NCBI GenBank assembly: GCA_026874595.1
Contig: CM049315.1
Coordinates: 872,501-936,500, forward strand
Length of the DNA stretch: 64,000 bases
DNA from: Sipunculus nudus
Taxonomy: Eukaryota; Annelida; Sipuncula; Golfingiida; Sipunculidae
Reading direction: 5' to 3'
The position numbers and the translations under genes were made by a program. Below are positions 61,152 to 64,000 of the stretch, one piece after another (position 1 is the first letter of the stretch; every line of letters starts with the position of its first letter). The notes below the pieces were generated by a model that was given only the letters and a program-made list of their open reading frames with translations, was not told the origin of the DNA and ran no database searches.

Positions 61152-61927
61152 AACACAAAATTTTGTAATGAAGATAAAATAAATCAGATTCTGTAACACT
61201 AGGCAGCGTGAAATGTCTAGGGGAATGAATAAAGAAGTCAGTGGTTTTTTTGTTAACAAATAACTATAATTTATTCTTAATACACCCCTAACATTAAAAT
61301 ACACTAAATCAATACAATTATACAGTAAAACAGCGGTATAACAACAAATCAATACAATCACACAGTAAAATAAACAATGTGCACAGTACCTGGTACCACC
61401 ACCGTCTCAACGATAAGTTCTTTAAATGATACCCTCGGAGAATGACAGTCAAGTGTAAAGCTCTTGTAACAATCCAGAAAGTAAACTGAAGTCCAAACAA
61501 GACTCGTCACAAAATCCAGAAGAAAGTCTGAAGAAAATCTATAATTGCCGCACTCGTCGGATAAGGTCCCACAAACCGACACACACGCTTCTGCGTCCGC
61601 TGGAATCTTCTCTGCTGCTCTCTCGGCTCTAAAAGACAGCCCCTTTATATACCTTTTCACTTCGAGCCGAGAAGCTTCTATTTCTCGAACATTAAAAAAT
61701 AATACATTATACACGGTAAGCACGCGTTACAGGAATCATCTAGAAAAACATCGCTGTAGGTGTCTCTACATACAAGGGTCCACACGTGACCTCGGCAAGA
61801 CAAGAAAGCCCCTAGCTAGCATGACAACGAGAGTTCAACCAGTACTGATTAAACTGAGAATGTAACAAACGGCCTGCCGAGGGTGTCACAACATGCCCGT
61901 CACACAATAAAAAGAGCACTTGTAACA
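61152..61927 (-). mobile_element. Solo LTR, copy 3 (longest, one end lost)
   Basis: Shares its left part with 17420-18025 (ACACAAA-TTTTGTAATG, AGCAGCGTGAAATGTCTAGG, CAATACAATTATACAG) and its centre with 40972-41530 (CACTCGTCGGATAAGGTCC versus the shorter form; CTCTAAAAGACAGCCCC). It ends AATAAAAAGAGCACTTGTAACA. A TATA-like TATATAAA lies on the minus strand at 61651-61644, and AATAAA on the minus strand near 61275. The TGTTACGGAACC end is missing, so the copy is truncated there. The 121-residue minus-strand and 106-residue plus-strand ORFs lie wholly within it and are not genes. Confidence 0.7.
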
Positions 61928-63864
61928 ATATGTATAATATTGTGACAGCACGAAATACGCTTGGCCTTAAAGTAATCTTTCGTCCTGATAAAGCTGTTTT
62001 TGATGTATGAAAGGTGATCCAGCTTGTATTCTTTTGAGAATCATCGTGTTGACTGGGGTTTGTATAGGGAGAGATACATGTTGTCTGATGCGGGATACCT
62101 ATCGTTTACGTTCGATATTGTTAGCTTGAGCGCAAGCAACAAAATCTCATACGCACGCGATAGCTCAAGACTGGGAAAGATCCAATGGCGTGCGAATCCT
62201 ATGCGACTATTACCCTACCGAAGACCGTTTATATATTCTTTACTTCCGTGACTTTGTTGTACAGAGATCAAACAAACGCTTTTATTTATTTAAATGAAAC
62301 CTTATCGACACTTTCCCATGGGGACCCCCCCCCCAACCAAAAAAAAAAAAATGGATTTGTGAAGGAAAAATAACTTGGAATACGACATGATAAGATTTCT
62401 GACCACGGGAAGTAAAGAACAATCGTTGACAGGTCACGTCCCCCAAGTCACTGGTGACCACTAAAGTCCGTCCCAACACCTTTGTCCGCCTAATTTCCTT
62501 CTATTTCTTTTTTATTCATCTCGTTATATCTTGGGTACAATTTTATCACATGAAGTAACGTGGCGATTTGTTATGATTTTAACAAGTATGAATTGAATAT
62601 ATTTATATTTGACACACGACACGTGTTGGTATGTCTGGAAACAGCTGCGAAAACCTTGGCGTCGGTTCAAGTGGCCATCATTATTTATTCCTTTTATTCA
62701 AGAGAGACATGCCTGTGACGTAACAAATGCACAGCGCACAAATACAACTGTGACGTCATATCTCTGTGTCGTGTAAGGTCATCAATAAGTCCCATTGCCG
62801 GGATCTGTTTTATTTAATTTTCAACTGATTATATGAAATTCTTAAAGAGAGAGTATTAGTTTGCATTCAGATAATAGCCATTTTCTTTGTCTTATTTCTC
62901 CATGGGGCCGAGAAAGGTTTTTCAGCTGTAGTGTATTTTGCAAAAATGATCGCGAAAGATAAAGGTGGACCGGGAAGTAGAATGGAGTATAAAGTGGACG
63001 TGAGAGATCACAAAGAAAATATCCTGCGAAAATTCTGTCCACGGCGACTGGTTAATTGACAGTTGTCTGAAACTGGTAGCAGACTAACACCGCACGATGG
63101 TATGTGAACAGTCATAAGGTCGCACGTGTATAGCCGCAGCTCTATCGCACGACAAGGTCGTAAATATGCGCTCGACAGTTCACAAGTAGTCTCTGGCTAC
63201 CGTACATTAATCGGTGCGATATCAGCGCGATAGTGACTCTGATAAATGTGACTGTTCCAGCTGTTTTCAGATAAATTTTCATATACAAGGCAGGAACCAT
63301 GACCGTCTGTATGCTATGACAAGCCGCTATCAAAGATGGGCGTACCTCTCGCTCTAAAAGTGAGAAATCGTAGACGCCCCCCCCCCCCCCCCCCCCCCTG
63401 GTTTTTGTTCTTGATATTCAGGTGATAGTATTATGAAATGGCAGACAGAAAGTTATATACATAACAAAGGGTCTATCTCGGTTGATGGACCTCAAACTTA
63501 TAAATTTCATTCTTCGTTTCTGGATGTCATATCCAAGTCAAGAAACAAGACCCAAGTAGTCTCACAGAAATTGGAAACCCTATCGCTAATGCCCTCGAAG
63601 TAAAGGAGTCCCCATTCTTGGCAGATGATCTGTAAAAACCAAAGGCGGCCGACCTACAGGACGACAGGAATATGGTGGACATCACACTTTCCAGTCTAGT
63701 GTCTAGACAGTAATGGGAAATTAAGTTACATTTTTGTCTCTTATTGTTTGTCCTCAAATAAAATACAAATTTCACATTAGTAATTGTTAAAACATTGATA
63801 AATATAACGTTTACACACTTACAATTTTGATCACATATATGGGAAATACAGCAGATGGGCAATG
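61928..63864. other. Stretch without recognisable gene, with a C22 run
   Basis: No exon or RNA supported. A run of 22 C lies at 63377-63398. A minus-strand 111-residue frame (63527-63862) has no recognisable motif. Confidence 0.45.
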
Positions 63865-64000
63865 TAAAGGTGTAGGTGGTAAAGCGGTGCAGTGCAGAGC
63901 TGAGTCTTCCCGGTTCAAATGCTGCCTGAGCATTAAAAGCGAAAACGGTAAATTCTCAATCCAACCCCTGGAAAGCTAAAGGTTATAACTAGCCCCTGAA
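63865..64000 (+). mobile_element. tRNA-derived SINE head, running to the window edge
   Basis: Box-A-like TGGTAAAGCGGT (63877-63888) and box-B-like GGTTCAAATGC (63912-63922) are about 24 bp apart. Box B has two to three mismatches. Downstream sequence would be the body; its end is outside the window. Confidence 0.45.

Noticed and set aside
61358-61865. 121-residue minus-strand ORF overlapping a 106-residue plus-strand ORF
   Set aside because: Both lie wholly inside a solo LTR shared with two other loci.

Overview
The window looks like gene-poor nuclear DNA from a marine invertebrate, most probably a bivalve mollusc. This rests on repeat content, not on a recognised gene. It is AT-rich, has many (TA)n microsatellites and poly-C/G runs, and carries several elements built like the 'pearl'/HINE elements (non-autonomous Helentron relatives) described from oysters and other bivalves: tandem cores, a (GGAC)n/(GTCC)n/(GTCT)n microsatellite and a terminal hairpin. 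There are no bacterial-type operons. No multi-exon gene could be assembled. The best single-gene candidate is an uninterrupted reading frame at 21392-21835 with a good start context and a mitochondrial-presequence-like N-terminus, which I cannot name.

Layout. 1-3820: a decayed retroelement gag-like gene on the minus strand (zinc-binding motif, coiled-coil-like stretch, helical gag-like region). It is split by a 3.0-kb, almost perfectly palindromic foldback element (445-3465) flanked by an identical 10-bp direct repeat. Reading across the insertion with one copy of that repeat, the frame is uninterrupted. 4400-6870: a pearl-like element with seven ~335-bp units. 7336-8420: minisatellites of ~20 bp and 30 bp. 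9162-10223: two nearly identical ~60-bp direct repeats 1 kb apart. 14108-19406: a tRNA-derived SINE head, short tandem and inverted repeats, a solo LTR and two hAT-like miniature elements. 20685-20968: an unclassified interspersed repeat. 21392-23650: the candidate gene followed at once by a 1.8-kb minisatellite. 26755-31225: a 4.5-kb, 34-bp minisatellite with ~700-bp higher-order organisation. 33829-35395: a HINE-like element with hairpins at both ends, then a perfect 17-bp hairpin at 35555. 40905-41530: a SINE head abutting a solo LTR with a 4-bp target duplication. 43084-44139: an interspersed repeat split by a HINE-like element. 45661-49248: two different tandem-repeat elements lying end to end. 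51566-52835: a HINE-like element with eight 150-bp cores. 53168-53475: a reverse copy of the interspersed repeat. 55246-56018: a 15-bp minisatellite. 61152-61927: a third solo LTR. 63865-64000: another SINE head.

The genes do not form a pathway. The window is best read as a record of successive insertions (foldback into retroelement, HINE into interspersed repeat, LTR into TA microsatellite, LTR beside SINE) with tandem-repeat growth. Many long open frames are by-products of tandem units whose length is a multiple of three (15, 30, 150 bp) and are not annotated as genes. All family names come from motif recognition by eye, since no database search was possible.
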